From the NCBI GenBank assembly GCA_028864975.1, contig JAGWLG010000010.1:26352-90351 (forward strand): a DNA stretch of 64,000 nt, in the 5' to 3' direction. Positions 24,205 to 33,930 of the stretch are shown piece by piece. Every line of letters starts with the position of its first letter. Positions within the stretch are counted from its first letter, which is position 1. The translations under genes were made by a program, and so were the position numbers. This stretch comes from Thermoplasmata archaeon (lineage in GTDB: Archaea > Thermoplasmatota > Thermoplasmata > Lutacidiplasmatales > UBA184). Under the pieces are notes generated by a model. That model did no database searches, was not told where the DNA came from, and saw nothing but the letters and a program-made list of their open reading frames with translations.

Positions 24205-27200
24205 GTTGAGGGCCCGACCTCCACCACGGGAGACCCACAACTGTCGCAGAAGCCGGCGCCGGCTTCGACTTCCGCCCCGCAGGACGTGCATTTCCTCACG
24301 CCGGCCGCGGGCGGTGGAGCCTGCGTCCCAGCGCCCGGTTCCGCCGGGGGCCCAGCGGGCGGAGCTGTATCCCCGACGATGGAGGGAGGCTCGACCGGGG
24401 TGGCCGCCGGTACCGTCACTGGCCAGGCCGTCGACATCGGTGTGGAACCCCCGCTAGCTCCTCCGAGGGTCGCTGCCGCACCTGCCTCGATCAACGCCTT
24501 ACGGCGTCGGCGAGCGAGCGCGAACTGTGCGATCCCGGCGGCGAAGAGGCCGACGACCGCGATCAGCACGACAAGCGTGGGGACCCCTCCTGGCGCCCCG
24601 AGGTTGAGCGGCCCTCCGGAGCCGATCCCACCGGTTCCCGGACCACTACCGGGGGTCACGTGCACGATGCCGCTGGTGTAGGCCTTGTTCCCAACGTGGT
24701 CCGTCGCCGTCAGGTTGACGTAGTAATCCCCCGGGTTCTGGAACGTGTAGTTGATGCCCGAGGTGGAGAAGTAGGTGGAATTCTCGATGTTCCAGCGGAA
24801 GGTGTAAGGTGGGACCCCTCCGGTCGCGCTCGCCTGACAGGAGATCGAGAGAGGTGCCGTGCCGCCAGGGGGGCCGTTCGAGGTCGAGGGTTGGCACTTG
24901 ACGTTCACACTGAGGGAGTTCCCCGGCCCTCCCGCTCCGACGGTGACGTTCGTGTAGTGTCTGTTGACCTGCGACGGGGGGCTCGAATCCGAGAGTTCGG
25001 CCTCGACCATGTAGGTCCCCCGGTTCGAATAGGTGTGCTGGAAGGTGGGACAATTGGGGGAGGAGCAGTTCTGCCAGAAGCTGGGTGTGCCGTCCGCGAG
25101 GAACCAGACCCACGTGTAGGGGCCCTTTCCTCCCTGGATCGACGAGGCGAGGCTCACGGAGAGCGGAGGCGTCCCCGAGAGCGGGCTCAAGGTGACGGTG
25201 GAAGAGAGCGGGGAGGTCGAGCCTGGGACGGTGACACTGACGAATAGGCTGTGCTCCGCACTCGCCCCGGACGCATCGGTCGCCCTCAACGAGACCTGGA
25301 AGTTCCCGCCGGCCGTGAACGTGTGCGCGACGCGGACGGTGGTGCTCGTGTTGGTCCAGTTGAGGGAGGTGCCATCGCCGAACGTCCAGAGGAACGCGTA
25401 GGGGGAGGAGCCTCCGGACGCACTGCCCTGGAAGTACACGGTGAGCGGATAGGGCCCTGTGGTCGGGTTGGCGCTCAGCGCGACCGAGGGGGGTGGGGAA
25501 GTTCCCACGGCGAGGGTCACCGTCTGCCAGGCCGTGCTCCCGACCTGATCGGTCGCTGTGAGATTCGCGACGAAGGTCCCGGTACTGGCGTAGGTGTATG
25601 CGATGCGTCCTCCCGTGCTGGCGTTGGACCAGGTGACGACCGAGCCATCGCCGAAGCTCCAGCGGAAGGTGTAGGGTCCCGTGCCGCCCGACGCACCGCC
25701 GTTGAAGTAGACCGTGAGCGGAGGCGACCCCCCGGAGGGATTCGCGGAGAGCGAGACCGCGACTGAGCTGGCCGGGGTGACGGTGATGGTCGCGGTCTTG
25801 TACCCGACGGCCCCGTTCGAGTCGCGAACGGTCAGGTTCGCGATGAAGGTGCCCGCCCTCGGGTAGGTGTGCGACAGGCTCGAGCAACAATTGTTGTACG
25901 AGCCATCCCCGAACGAGTAGTTCCACGAGTAGGGGGGGGTTCCTCCGGTGGCCGTGCCCGAGAAGAATACCGCGAGGGGAGCCGTGCCGCTCGTGCGATT
26001 CGCGCTGATCCCGACCGTGAGGGCGGGGAGCGAAACCGGGCCGGCGAAGGACCATGTGCTGGAGCCGGAGAACTGGGTCCCCCATCCCCCGAACCCCAGA
26101 ATGGCAGTGTAGGAGGGATCGTAGTCCATGTTCCAGGCGTCGGGTCCTGGGGAGCCGGAGGTCCCAGCGGTCACGTTCGACCATCTTCCCGCGGCGAACT
26201 GCCAGGTGTCCCCGTAGAACCCGGTGGGGGGAGCGGTCGTGGACCCGCCCTGGAAGTCCCCTTTCCATCCGCCGTAGAACATCAGGACGTTCGCCGCCGT
26301 GTCGGAGCTCCCTTCCATGAACCCGCGGGGTGAGGGCGAGTTGACCGGGGCGAGAGAGGTCCAGGTCACTCCCGAGAGCTCCCACGTGTCGCCCGTGGTG
26401 TAGCAGGGGTTGCCGCACCCGGTAATGCCCCCGAAGAGCACCGAATATCCGTCGGTCGCGTCGTACGCGAACCCCGCCCCCGCTCGGGGGCCGGGGCCGG
26501 GGTTCGTCGATAGGGGGCTCCAGGTCCCGGACCGGAAGGCCCAGGTGTCGTACGCTGACGACCCGCAGAGGTACCCCAGGAAGTACGTGCATCCCCCGAA
26601 GAGGACGACGCGGGTCGCAGCGGAATCGTACGTGATCGCCGCATCCGACCTCGGTGAAGGGGGGGTGCCCGCCGAGGCCGTGAGGTTCGTCCAGGTCCCT
26701 CCCGCGAACGCCCACGTGTCCGACTGGTCGTAGCAGCCGGTGTTGCCCACAAGATGGGCCCCGGAAGTGGAGACACACCCCCCGAAGAGCAGGACCTCAT
26801 GGTCGAGCCCATCGTACACCATGGCGCCCCCCGCCCGAGCGGGGGGCGTGCTCACCGTTGTCCCCGTGAGGTTCTTCCAGCTCCCTCCGTAGAGGGCCCA
26901 CGTGAAGGGCCAGACCGGGACCCCGCCACCCGCACAACTGGCCCCGGAGACGCCACAGCCGGCGCCGCCGAAGAGCAGAAGGTAGCCGTCCTGGGCGTCG
27001 TAGACGAGCCCGTTGTCCGCGAGCGGGGGTGGGGAGTTCGAGATCGAGCTCGTGAGGTTCGTCCAGCCCGTCGCGTCGGGCACGAGGTGGGAGGTGGGGG
27101 CCTTCGGCGAAGTTGCCGACGCAAGGCGAACAGGATCCCCATGCAAGGCCCACGGGGGCCCGAGCATGTGGAGCGGCGAGGCGCCCGCCGCGAGCGTCGT

Positions 27201-27353
27201 CGCGGGAAGCGCGAGGAGCAAGAACAGGAGGACCAACGAGAGGCGGCTCCACCCACGGGCCGCCGTGCCCTGCGCGGATCGACGCCAGAAGCGTCCCGCG
27301 GAGAGGGGCCCCCGTTCCCCGCAGGTCGACACGCCCAGCGATGGCATCCTCAT
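24201..27353 (-). CDS. Large surface protein: kelch-like propeller, PKD repeats, membrane anchor, cytoplasmic zinc ribbon
   Basis: This 1050-residue protein has a signal-like helix at 38-58. A series of kelch-type repeats follows (each with GDTW-x-F/L, a GG-x-W-T/S pair, and a VLFGG or LLFGG strand), at about 90-430. Then come five or more PKD/Ig-like domains with the PKD signature (for example RWSFGDGS, LWTFGDGT, YSFGDGS), at about 440-940. A C-terminal membrane helix lies near 975-995, and a final C-x2-C-x10-C-x2-C zinc ribbon sits on the cytoplasmic side. PKD and kelch domains mediate protein or glycan contacts at the cell surface. The ATG at 27353 fits a TATA box about 20-30 nt upstream. 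It heads a three-gene operon. Confidence 0.82.
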   Translation of the reverse strand: MRMPSLGVSTCGERGPLSAGRFWRRSAQGTAARGWSRLSLVLLFLLLALPATTLAAGASPLHMLGPPWALHGDPVRLASATSPKAPTSHLVPDATGWTNLTSSISNSPPPLADNGLVYDAQDGYLLLFGGAGCGVSGASCAGGGVPVWPFTWALYGGSWKNLTGTTVSTPPARAGGAMVYDGLDHEVLLFGGCVSTSGAHLVGNTGCYDQSDTWAFAGGTWTNLTASAGTPPSPRSDAAITYDSAATRVVLFGGCTYFLGYLCGSSAYDTWAFRSGTWSPLSTNPGPGPRAGAGFAYDATDGYSVLFGGITGCGNPCYTTGDTWELSGVTWTSLAPVNSPSPRGFMEGSSDTAANVLMFYGGWKGDFQGGSTTAPPTGFYGDTWQFAAGRWSNVTAGTSGSPGPDAWNMDYDPSYTAILGFGGWGTQFSGSSTWSFAGPVSLPALTVGISANRTSGTAPLAVFFSGTATGGTPPYSWNYSFGDGSYNNCCSSLSHTYPRAGTFIANLTVRDSNGAVGYKTATITVTPASSVAVSLSANPSGGSPPLTVYFNGGASGGTGPYTFRWSFGDGSVVTWSNASTGGRIAYTYASTGTFVANLTATDQVGSTAWQTVTLAVGTSPPPSVALSANPTTGPYPLTVYFQGSASGGSSPYAFLWTFGDGTSLNWTNTSTTVRVAHTFTAGGNFQVSLRATDASGASAEHSLFVSVTVPGSTSPLSSTVTLSPLSGTPPLSVSLASSIQGGKGPYTWVWFLADGTPSFWQNCSSPNCPTFQHTYSNRGTYMVEAELSDSSPPSQVNRHYTNVTVGAGGPGNSLSVNVKCQPSTSNGPPGGTAPLSISCQASATGGVPPYTFRWNIENSTYFSTSGINYTFQNPGDYYVNLTATDHVGNKAYTSGIVHVTPGSGPGTGGIGSGGPLNLGAPGGVPTLVVLIAVVGLFAAGIAQFALARRRRKALIEAGAAATLGGASGGSTPMSTAWPVTVPAATPVEPPSIVGDTAPPAGPPAEPGAGTQAPPPAAGVRKCTSCGAEVEAGAGFCDSCGSPVVEVGPST

Positions 27354-27373
27354 GGTTCTCACACAAGAGGTAT

Positions 27374-27384
27374 ACTTATCAACG
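27374..27384 (-). promoter_or_regulatory. TATA region of the kelch/PKD operon
   Basis: The minus strand reads TTGATAAGTAT, 21-31 nt before the ATG, the most AT-rich point in this divergent region. It implies a leaderless or very short-leader mRNA. Confidence 0.5.
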
Positions 27385-27419
27385 GTCCCGACCCGGAAGG
27401 CCCCCGCGGCGAACCCCGC

Positions 27420-27427
27420 TTTAAAAA
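27420..27427 (+). promoter_or_regulatory. TATA box TTTAAAAA
   Basis: This lies 29-36 nt upstream of the ATG at 27456, in a 102-bp divergent promoter shared with the leftward kelch/PKD operon. Confidence 0.6.
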
Positions 27428-27455
27428 GGAGCTCCACCTTGCGGGTCCCTCGGGT

Positions 27456-28469
27456 ATGAGCCCACCGACCACCGGCCCCATCTGTCCGTCGTGCGGTGGG
27501 CTCAACAAGCCTTCCGCCAAGTTCTGCCGAAGCTGCGGGAAGCCGCTCGGCACGGCGGGCACCGCCACGCCGTCTCCCCCGAACGCGGGCCCGGCCCCTT
27601 CCCCCGCTCCCCTCACCATCGGGGCCTCGGCCCCCACTTCGGCGCCACGTCCCGCCCCTCTTCCGCGCGCTGACGACATGGAGAGCCGGTCGCGGATCGT
27701 GGAGGAGCGAGAGCTCGGGCTCCAACGCTTGCGCGAGGACCTCGACCGCCGAGCTTCGGAGTTGAGTGCGCGAAACGAGGAGCTGGAGCGCACCCGGGCT
27801 TCGCTCGAGACCCGCGAAAGGTCCCTCGCTCCCGCCGAGGCCAAGATCACCCAGCGGACCCAGGAGCTCGACCAACGGGAAGCGGCGCTCGAAGCGAGGG
27901 CCGCTTCGCAGCGGACCCAGGAGGAAGAGCTCTCGGGGAAGGAGAAGCAGCTCGCGGAAGGACAGCAGGGGATGGAGACGCGCGAGAAGGAACTGCGCAC
28001 TCAGCTCCAGGACCTCGAGCAGCAGAAGGGGCTGCTTCGTCGCCAGGCCAAGATGCTCGACCAACGGGAGGCCGACCTTCGGAGGAGGGAGCTCGCGGCC
28101 GCCTCGGCCGAGCCCGAGTCCCTAGGCGCCGGAGCTTCATCGCCCTCGGTCCCGCCACCGTCCCCTCCGGTCCGCACCGAGGCCCCCGTCGCCCCGCCCT
28201 CCCCCGCGGGTCCCGTTCCAATCGTACCCGTGGGCGTGGGCGCGAGTGCGGGTGGGAGTGCGCCCCCCACGCCGCCTCCACCGCCTCCGGCCCAAGCGCC
28301 CCTTCCCCCGCCCCACGCCCCGGGGGGCCCACCCGCCTATCCGCCCCCTCCCCCCACGAGTTCCGAGGAGCGGCCGCTCTTCTGCCAGGAGTGTGGCTCA
28401 CCGAACCGACGGAGGCACCGGTTCTGCCACAAGTGCGGCGCCAAGCTTCCGGTGCAGAGCGCCCCCTAG
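27456..28469 (+). CDS. Zinc ribbon - coiled coil - proline-rich - zinc ribbon protein
   Basis: This 337-residue cytoplasmic protein has mirror-image ends. An N-terminal zinc ribbon (C-x2-C-x10-C-x2-C, residues 10-28) and a C-terminal one of the same spacing (about 310-330) flank a Pro/Ala linker, a long coiled coil (about 75-215, with heptad-like repeats such as ELSARNEELERTRASLETR) and a Pro-rich segment with runs of six prolines. No membrane segment is present. The architecture suggests a scaffold. It is divergently transcribed from the kelch/PKD operon, whose proteins also carry zinc ribbons. No known function. The ATG is set by a TATA box 29 nt upstream. Confidence 0.7.
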   Translation: MSPPTTGPICPSCGGLNKPSAKFCRSCGKPLGTAGTATPSPPNAGPAPSPAPLTIGASAPTSAPRPAPLPRADDMESRSRIVEERELGLQRLREDLDRRASELSARNEELERTRASLETRERSLAPAEAKITQRTQELDQREAALEARAASQRTQEEELSGKEKQLAEGQQGMETREKELRTQLQDLEQQKGLLRRQAKMLDQREADLRRRELAAASAEPESLGAGASSPSVPPPSPPVRTEAPVAPPSPAGPVPIVPVGVGASAGGSAPPTPPPPPPAQAPLPPPHAPGGPPAYPPPPPTSSEERPLFCQECGSPNRRRHRFCHKCGAKLPVQSAP

Positions 28470-28652
28470 GTGTCCTCTCCTCGTCCCTCGCCGAGGGCAG
28501 GACCGGCGGCCCCGCGCGCGAAGCGTCCCGCGGCCCGGCCCCGGCCGAGCTACGTGGGGCCGACGGCGAGGCAGGGTTACGCCCGGTGGGGGGCTCGGGC
28601 GGGACCTGCGGAGGGCGCCCTCTTCGTCGCGGTTCGGGGGATGCGCGTCCTC

Positions 28653-29189
28653 TCAGGCCGCCGAGGTGGCGCTGTAGCCTTCCTCCGCCGGGGCCGAGGG
28701 CGCGGCGAGCCAGAGTGCGAGCGCGCCAAGGAGCGCGAGCGTCCCTCCGACCATGGCCAGGTAGAAGCCCACGCCCGCGCTGTCGAGGAAGAGCGCCCCC
28801 CATAGCGACCGGGCCCCCGTGTTGAACCGGAACGCCGCGACGAGCGGCAGGGCGAAGACGCCCAGCGCGACCAAGGTGGCGGCGAGCTTCGGGAGGGTCT
28901 CGTGGGCGCGTCCCGTTCCCCAGACCCGAGGACGGACCAGGGCGGCGGCCAGGATGACGAGGCCAATGGCCCCTGCGGCGAGAACGGCGAGCTCGGGGAG
29001 GTGGCCCATGAGGTCGACCCCATTGAGCCCGCGGACCGGTCCCAGGGCGCTGAAGGTGTACCACGGCAGCACGAGGGCGAGGAGGACCAGCAGGCCACCC
29101 GCCGCGAGAAGGAAACAGGGGAACCGCGACGGCGAGGCCTCGCGGTGGAAGAGGACCTCCTCGTCCCACGGCGCCCGGCCCGCGCTCAT
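28653..29189 (-). CDS. Small four-helix membrane protein coupled to the giant surface protein
   Basis: This 178-residue protein has four hydrophobic helices (about 22-45, 63-85, 100-120, 137-160). Helix 1 ends in VLPWYTF, and the segment before helix 4 reads WGALFLDSAGV, matching the corresponding points of the 23080-24204 protein. The RCK-like or enzymatic motifs one might expect are absent. The ATG overlaps the stop of the upstream giant surface gene (ATGA at 29186-29189), so translation is coupled. It probably serves as membrane partner of the surface protein (inference). The next 183 bp downstream hold no gene. Confidence 0.7.
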   Translation of the reverse strand: MSAGRAPWDEEVLFHREASPSRFPCFLLAAGGLLVLLALVLPWYTFSALGPVRGLNGVDLMGHLPELAVLAAGAIGLVILAAALVRPRVWGTGRAHETLPKLAATLVALGVFALPLVAAFRFNTGARSLWGALFLDSAGVGFYLAMVGGTLALLGALALWLAAPSAPAEEGYSATSAA

Positions 29190-32100
29190 GCGTCCTCCGC
29201 GGGGCTCGAGGCGTCCTCGCCCTTGATCTCAGGACCCGCAGCGGGACCCGAGCCCTCCGGCTCCACGGTCGAGGACGGGGAGGGTCGCGTGGGGGCGGAC
29301 GACGCGGCGGGGGCCGTGGACGGTCGGTCCGTGTCCGCCGCCCCATCCGCGTCGTCCCCTGCGGTGGGGAGAGACCCCCCGCGGGCGCCCTGCGTCCTAT
29401 CGGACCCCCTACCGCGCGGGGAGGGCTCCCTTCCCCTCCGGTGGAGCACCATCGCGAGCAGACCCATCGCCAGGATCGCCACGAGCCCGGCGAGGAGGGC
29501 GATCGGCGCCAGGCTCGCGTTGTCGATGCTCACCGTCTGCGAGAAGCTGCGGCTCTCTCCGAGCGAGTTCACTGCCGTGACGGTGACCAGGTGGTGCCCG
29601 TTGGGATACTGCGCGGTGTTGAGGCTCATCGACGCGGTGACCGGCGTGCCGCTCGCCGGGGCGAGCTCCATCGCGACCTGGGGGCCGCCATCGATCTGGA
29701 ACCAGGCCGCCTGGAGGCCAGCAGGGTCGCTCAAGGTGACCGTGTAGGTCACGGTGCCGCTGAGGACCGGCACGCCCGGCTCCGCGAAGGCGGCGACCGT
29801 GCCGCTAAGGTCGATCTCGAAGGTGACGCTCGCCACCGCTTCGCGGTTCCCGGCGAGGTCCGTCCCGTAGTAGTAGACCGTGGTCGCCCCGGTGGTGGTG
29901 TACGTCAAGGGCGTCAGGTAAACGTGCCACGGGCCGTTCGCAGAAGCATTGCTGTAGAGGATCGTGTCGACCCCGCTGCCACCGTTGTCCGTCGCCGAGA
30001 GCGAGAGCGCGACCGGCGTTGCGTACCATCCGGAGGCCGTGAGGTTCCCCGAGAGCGAGGCCGCGGTCACCGGCGGGGTCGAGTCGATGCGGACCGTCTG
30101 CGACTCGACGGGCTCGACAAGCCCCGAGCCGCTCACCGAGTAGAACCGCAGGGCGTGCACGCCGTCGCCCGCGACGAGGAGGGCACTCCCCCGCGTCCAG
30201 TTCGAACCGTCCAGGCTCCAGTAGGTGGAAGCGATGCCGCTTGGTCCCCCCTTGGCCGTCAGGGTGACCGGGACGCTGGAGGCCGTGTACCACCCTCCTT
30301 GCACGTTGGAGGTCGTCAACGGGACCACGGCATCGACCTCGATCGTAACCGTCGAGCTCGGTCCTTGGACCCCGGAGTTCGAGACGGCGTAGGCGCTCAA
30401 GAGCGTCGAACCCAGGGCGGAGATCGAGAACGGTCCCGTGTAGATGGTCGGAGCGCCCGAGCCGACCTGGTCGACGATCTCACGCACGCCGCTCGGACCG
30501 GGGCTCGCCGAGAGCGAGACCGTGACCGGCCCGGTATACCACCCAGAGGTCCCGAGGGGGCCGGTGAGGACGATGGCCACAGACGGGGCGACCGGGTCCA
30601 CGATCGTCGAGGCCTCTGACCCGGGGAACGTCCCGCGGTTGCCCGCGAGGTCCTGCCCCACGGCCGCGAACTCGTACGTACCGGCCCCGGGGGCGCTGAA
30701 CGTGAACGGGCTGGCCGTGATGAGGGTGGTCGACGCGAGCGACCAGGTGGTCCCCGAGCTGTTGGACCAGTAGATCCAGACCCCGGCGACGCCGCTCCCT
30801 CCAGGGTCGCTCGCGGACCACGGGACGGGGAAGGACATCGCGGTCTCGAACGCGGGCAATGGCAGGACCGTGGCGCGCGGCGGCTGGGTGTCGACCATGA
30901 AGCGCTCCGAGCTCGACCAGCCCGCCGTACCGCCGGAGGCCGAGACGGCCTCGACACGCCAGTACCAGTTCCCGTCCGTCAGGACCACGCCGAGCGAGGT
31001 GCCCGCGAGGCCGCCGTAGGTCTGGGTCCCGGGGCCGAAGGTCGCGCTGGAGGAGACCTGCGCCGTGTAGGACGCGTTCGCGTTCGCCACCGGAGACCAG
31101 ACGAGGGTCGCCCCGCTCGAGTTGACGAAGCTTCCCGTGAGCGGGGAAACCGGGGTCGGGACCGCGAGGGCCCAGACGTTGAAGGGGACGCTCGGGGCCA
31201 CGTTGGGAGGGATCGCCTGGTCATAGGCCCCGAGCTGCTGCACGCCGGGGGTCGAGGGCACGGTGAAGGCGACCGCTCCCCAGCCCTGCGCGTTCGTGCC
31301 GACGGTGGTCCCGAACAGCGGCAGGCCGTTCCACGAGAGGGTGACCGCGTTGGAGGCCGCGAAGCCCGCGAGCAGGACCGACACCGAGTTCCCCTCGTAG
31401 GTCGAGGTCGTCGTCGGGAAGATCTTCGGGGTCTCCGTGAACGCGACGGAGTTGGGGACGTTCCCGAGGCTGTCGTACCCGCTGATCGCGTGCGCTCCGG
31501 CGGGCGCCGCCGGGACCGTGAAGGCGATGACCACCGTGCCCAGCACGTTCGTCATCTGTTGGATGCCGGTGGGTCCACCGTCCCAGGTGACCTGGACGTA
31601 GGAGAGGGCGCCCATGCCCTGGTAGGTGAGCGTGTCCACCGACAGGAACGGACCGCTGGTGGCCGACTCGGAGAGCGAGGGCTCGACCGTGAAGTTCGCG
31701 AGCGCGCTGTGGGCGGCGCTGTCGTTCGCCCAGACCGGGTAGGGGCCGGCCGCGCGCGTGGGGACCGTGAACGTGGTGGCGAAGACCCCCGTCGCGTTGG
31801 CACTCGCCGTGGCGAGCGCGGTGGCGATCCCCTTCCAGAAGATCGAGACGGTGGCGCTAGGACCAAAGTTGAACCCCAGCGCGGTAACGGTCGAGTTGAC
31901 CACGCCGGCGTTGGGCACGAGGAGGAGCACCGGGCCCACGAGGAAGAAAGCCGGGGCCACCACCCCGTTGGCGTCGAGCGCGACCACGGGGTGGACACCG
32001 CGGTATGCCCCGACCGGGACCGTCCACGTGCCGAAGGCGGCCGGGAGGACCGCGCCCGTCGCGTTCGAAGTGATCCCGGCCCCGAACCCGAAGATGGTCC

Positions 32101-33733
32101 GCTGCGTCGCGAGACCGTAGTCCCAGAGGAGGGCGACCCCGGCGTTCGCGCTCAGCCCTTCCGCGTAGGTGATCAGGACCGTGCTCCCCGCGGCTCCGGC
32201 GAAGGGGCGCAGGGTGAGCGAGGCCTCGATGGTGAAGGTGGCTCCGGCGGAGGGACCCGTCGCCGGGGTGAAGGTCACGGTGTGGCCCCCGTTCCACGCC
32301 GGGGGGGCGCCGTTGGAGAAGGAGAACCCGCCCCGGGTGTTGGTGGCCCCGGTGGCGAGGGTGTGCTGGTCCCCGAGCCCGAAATCCCAGTAGACCGTGA
32401 TCGCCGAGGAGCCCGCGAAGCCGGTCCCCACCCCCGAGAAGGCCGTTCCCACCGGGCCGCTCGCCGGGGCGAGGAGGACCTGGGGGACGATCTGGAAGTT
32501 GTCGGTGGCACCGTGGCCGGCGACGTCGAGGCCCTCGACGGTGTGCGAGCCCGCCGTGTCCGCGGGGATCGTGACCCCGACCACGAAGCTCCCGGCGGGG
32601 TCCGTGGTCCCGCTCGCCAGGAGCGCCCGGTTCGGTCCCGTGGGGGACCAGATCACCTGGTAGGAGGTCAAGGGCGAGAACCCGTCGCCCGCTACGGTCG
32701 CGGTGCTGCCCACGAACCCCGAGCCCGGCGAGATCGACACCGACGCGGCGAGCGCGAAGGGGGCGGAGGCGGTGTCACCGGCATCGTCCGTCATCTGGAC
32801 GATGTAGATGCCGGCCGGGTCCGCGGGGACGTTGAACCCGCAGTTGATCCCGCCGTTGCCGCTCAGGCCCGAGCCCGTGCAGCTGTCGCCGGGTAGACCT
32901 CCGGCCCCGTTCCACGTGAGCGAGACGATGTTCCCGCCGTTGTCATAGCCCGTTCCGACGACGGTGATCCCCTGGCCGACGTTCCCGGTCGCAGGGAACA
33001 GCTGGAGGTCGGTCACGGTGATGAAGGTCGCGGTCGCGGTGTAGCCGTTGTTGTCGCGCAGGGTGACGAAGTGGTTCCCCGCCACGCTCGAGGGGACCGT
33101 GAACGAGCAGGTGACGTTCCCCTGGGCGTCGATCCCGGCACCGTTGCAGCTGCTGCCCCCAAGGGGGCCGCCCGACCCGTCCCAGGAGATCCGGTTGATG
33201 GTCCCGCCGGTGCTCCAGCCGGTCCCCGTGACGCTGACCACGGTGTTCACCGGGCCCGAGGAGGGGCTCATTGCGAACGTGGGGCTGACCGTGAAGGACG
33301 CGGTCGCGGTGTTTACCCCCTGGACCACGGCGACGTTGGCCGTTCCCGCGTTGCCCCACCACAGGTCGATCGTGACGTCGAGGTTGCCCCCGGCGGAGGT
33401 CGTGCAGCTCCCTGCGAGCGCTCCGGGGCCTCCCGCCTGGCAGAAGAGGAGGATCTGGCCCCCGGCGAACGTGATGGTGCCAGTGACGGCGGCGGTCGCG
33501 CCCCATCCCCCGCCGGTGATGCGCAGCGGGGTCCCCACGGTGGCCGTGGTCGGGTTCACGGAGATAGAGGCCGCCGGTAGCGCGTGTGCGCCGGGAACCA
33601 ACATCATGAGCATCAGCCCCACGACCAGGAAGGCGACGCGAACGGTCGGGCGACGGAGCCGCGGGGCGAGGGCCCCCACAGGCGAGTTCGGCGCAACCCC
33701 GGCGGCCCTGCACTCAGCTACCTCTGCTTGCAT
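29186..33733 (-). CDS. Giant surface protein with TIG/Ig-like repeats and C-terminal membrane anchor
   Basis: This 1515-residue protein has an N-terminal signal helix at about 32-50 (VRVAFLVVGLMLMMLVPGA, then H-A-L). The first 800 residues are tandem TIG/IPT-like domains, each opening with a strand such as PSSGPVNTVVSVTGTGW or ASGPVGTAFSGVGTGF. A fibronectin-like domain follows (VPTPVSPLTGSFVNSSGATL). Three or four bacterial-Ig-type domains come next, with D-x-x-P-P and GWY-x-x-P-V/T-V/L-S/L motifs (as in GWYATPVALSLSATD). A membrane helix near 1435 and an acidic, Ser/Pro-rich cytoplasmic tail close the protein. It is probably an adhesin or S-layer-associated protein. It is translationally coupled to the next gene. 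Confidence 0.8.
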   Translation of the reverse strand: MQAEVAECRAAGVAPNSPVGALAPRLRRPTVRVAFLVVGLMLMMLVPGAHALPAASISVNPTTATVGTPLRITGGGWGATAAVTGTITFAGGQILLFCQAGGPGALAGSCTTSAGGNLDVTIDLWWGNAGTANVAVVQGVNTATASFTVSPTFAMSPSSGPVNTVVSVTGTGWSTGGTINRISWDGSGGPLGGSSCNGAGIDAQGNVTCSFTVPSSVAGNHFVTLRDNNGYTATATFITVTDLQLFPATGNVGQGITVVGTGYDNGGNIVSLTWNGAGGLPGDSCTGSGLSGNGGINCGFNVPADPAGIYIVQMTDDAGDTASAPFALAASVSISPGSGFVGSTATVAGDGFSPLTSYQVIWSPTGPNRALLASGTTDPAGSFVVGVTIPADTAGSHTVEGLDVAGHGATDNFQIVPQVLLAPASGPVGTAFSGVGTGFAGSSAITVYWDFGLGDQHTLATGATNTRGGFSFSNGAPPAWNGGHTVTFTPATGPSAGATFTIEASLTLRPFAGAAGSTVLITYAEGLSANAGVALLWDYGLATQRTIFGFGAGITSNATGAVLPAAFGTWTVPVGAYRGVHPVVALDANGVVAPAFFLVGPVLLLVPNAGVVNSTVTALGFNFGPSATVSIFWKGIATALATASANATGVFATTFTVPTRAAGPYPVWANDSAAHSALANFTVEPSLSESATSGPFLSVDTLTYQGMGALSYVQVTWDGGPTGIQQMTNVLGTVVIAFTVPAAPAGAHAISGYDSLGNVPNSVAFTETPKIFPTTTSTYEGNSVSVLLAGFAASNAVTLSWNGLPLFGTTVGTNAQGWGAVAFTVPSTPGVQQLGAYDQAIPPNVAPSVPFNVWALAVPTPVSPLTGSFVNSSGATLVWSPVANANASYTAQVSSSATFGPGTQTYGGLAGTSLGVVLTDGNWYWRVEAVSASGGTAGWSSSERFMVDTQPPRATVLPLPAFETAMSFPVPWSASDPGGSGVAGVWIYWSNSSGTTWSLASTTLITASPFTFSAPGAGTYEFAAVGQDLAGNRGTFPGSEASTIVDPVAPSVAIVLTGPLGTSGWYTGPVTVSLSASPGPSGVREIVDQVGSGAPTIYTGPFSISALGSTLLSAYAVSNSGVQGPSSTVTIEVDAVVPLTTSNVQGGWYTASSVPVTLTAKGGPSGIASTYWSLDGSNWTRGSALLVAGDGVHALRFYSVSGSGLVEPVESQTVRIDSTPPVTAASLSGNLTASGWYATPVALSLSATDNGGSGVDTILYSNASANGPWHVYLTPLTYTTTGATTVYYYGTDLAGNREAVASVTFEIDLSGTVAAFAEPGVPVLSGTVTYTVTLSDPAGLQAAWFQIDGGPQVAMELAPASGTPVTASMSLNTAQYPNGHHLVTVTAVNSLGESRSFSQTVSIDNASLAPIALLAGLVAILAMGLLAMVLHRRGREPSPRGRGSDRTQGARGGSLPTAGDDADGAADTDRPSTAPAASSAPTRPSPSSTVEPEGSGPAAGPEIKGEDASSPAEDA

Positions 33734-33930
33734 GCGATGTCCTCCTTCGGATGGCGAAGGAGCATGATCCGGGACCCCGGGGCTCCCGAGGGGAAGGACG
33801 CCCCGCCAGCGTCACGGCTGCGAGGGGCGGGTCGCGGGGCCGGTGGAGGGAAGGCGCTCCGTCCGACGGTCCTCCCCAAGACCCGCTCAAGATGCCGCGT
33901 TGGACCCTCGGCGGGCCTCGGACGTACCAT
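33718..33930 (-). CDS. Possible small ORF between the 20-bp element and the giant surface gene
   Basis: This 70-codon ORF starts with ATG at 33930, 35 nt downstream of the first 20-bp element, and overlaps the surface-gene start by 16 bp. Its composition (Arg/Pro/Ser/Gly) is like random GC-rich DNA, and no domain or signal is seen. It is listed because the third element is likewise followed by a small gene and then a large surface gene. It may well be untranslated leader. Confidence 0.2.
   Translation of the reverse strand: MVRPRPAEGPTRHLERVLGRTVGRSAFPPPAPRPAPRSRDAGGASFPSGAPGSRIMLLRHPKEDIACKQR

Noticed and set aside
24700..26050. Regularly repeated sequence that could suggest a CRISPR array or tandem repeat
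   Set aside because: The periodicity is at protein level (PKD domains of about 85 residues), with diverged nucleotides and no identical short repeats.
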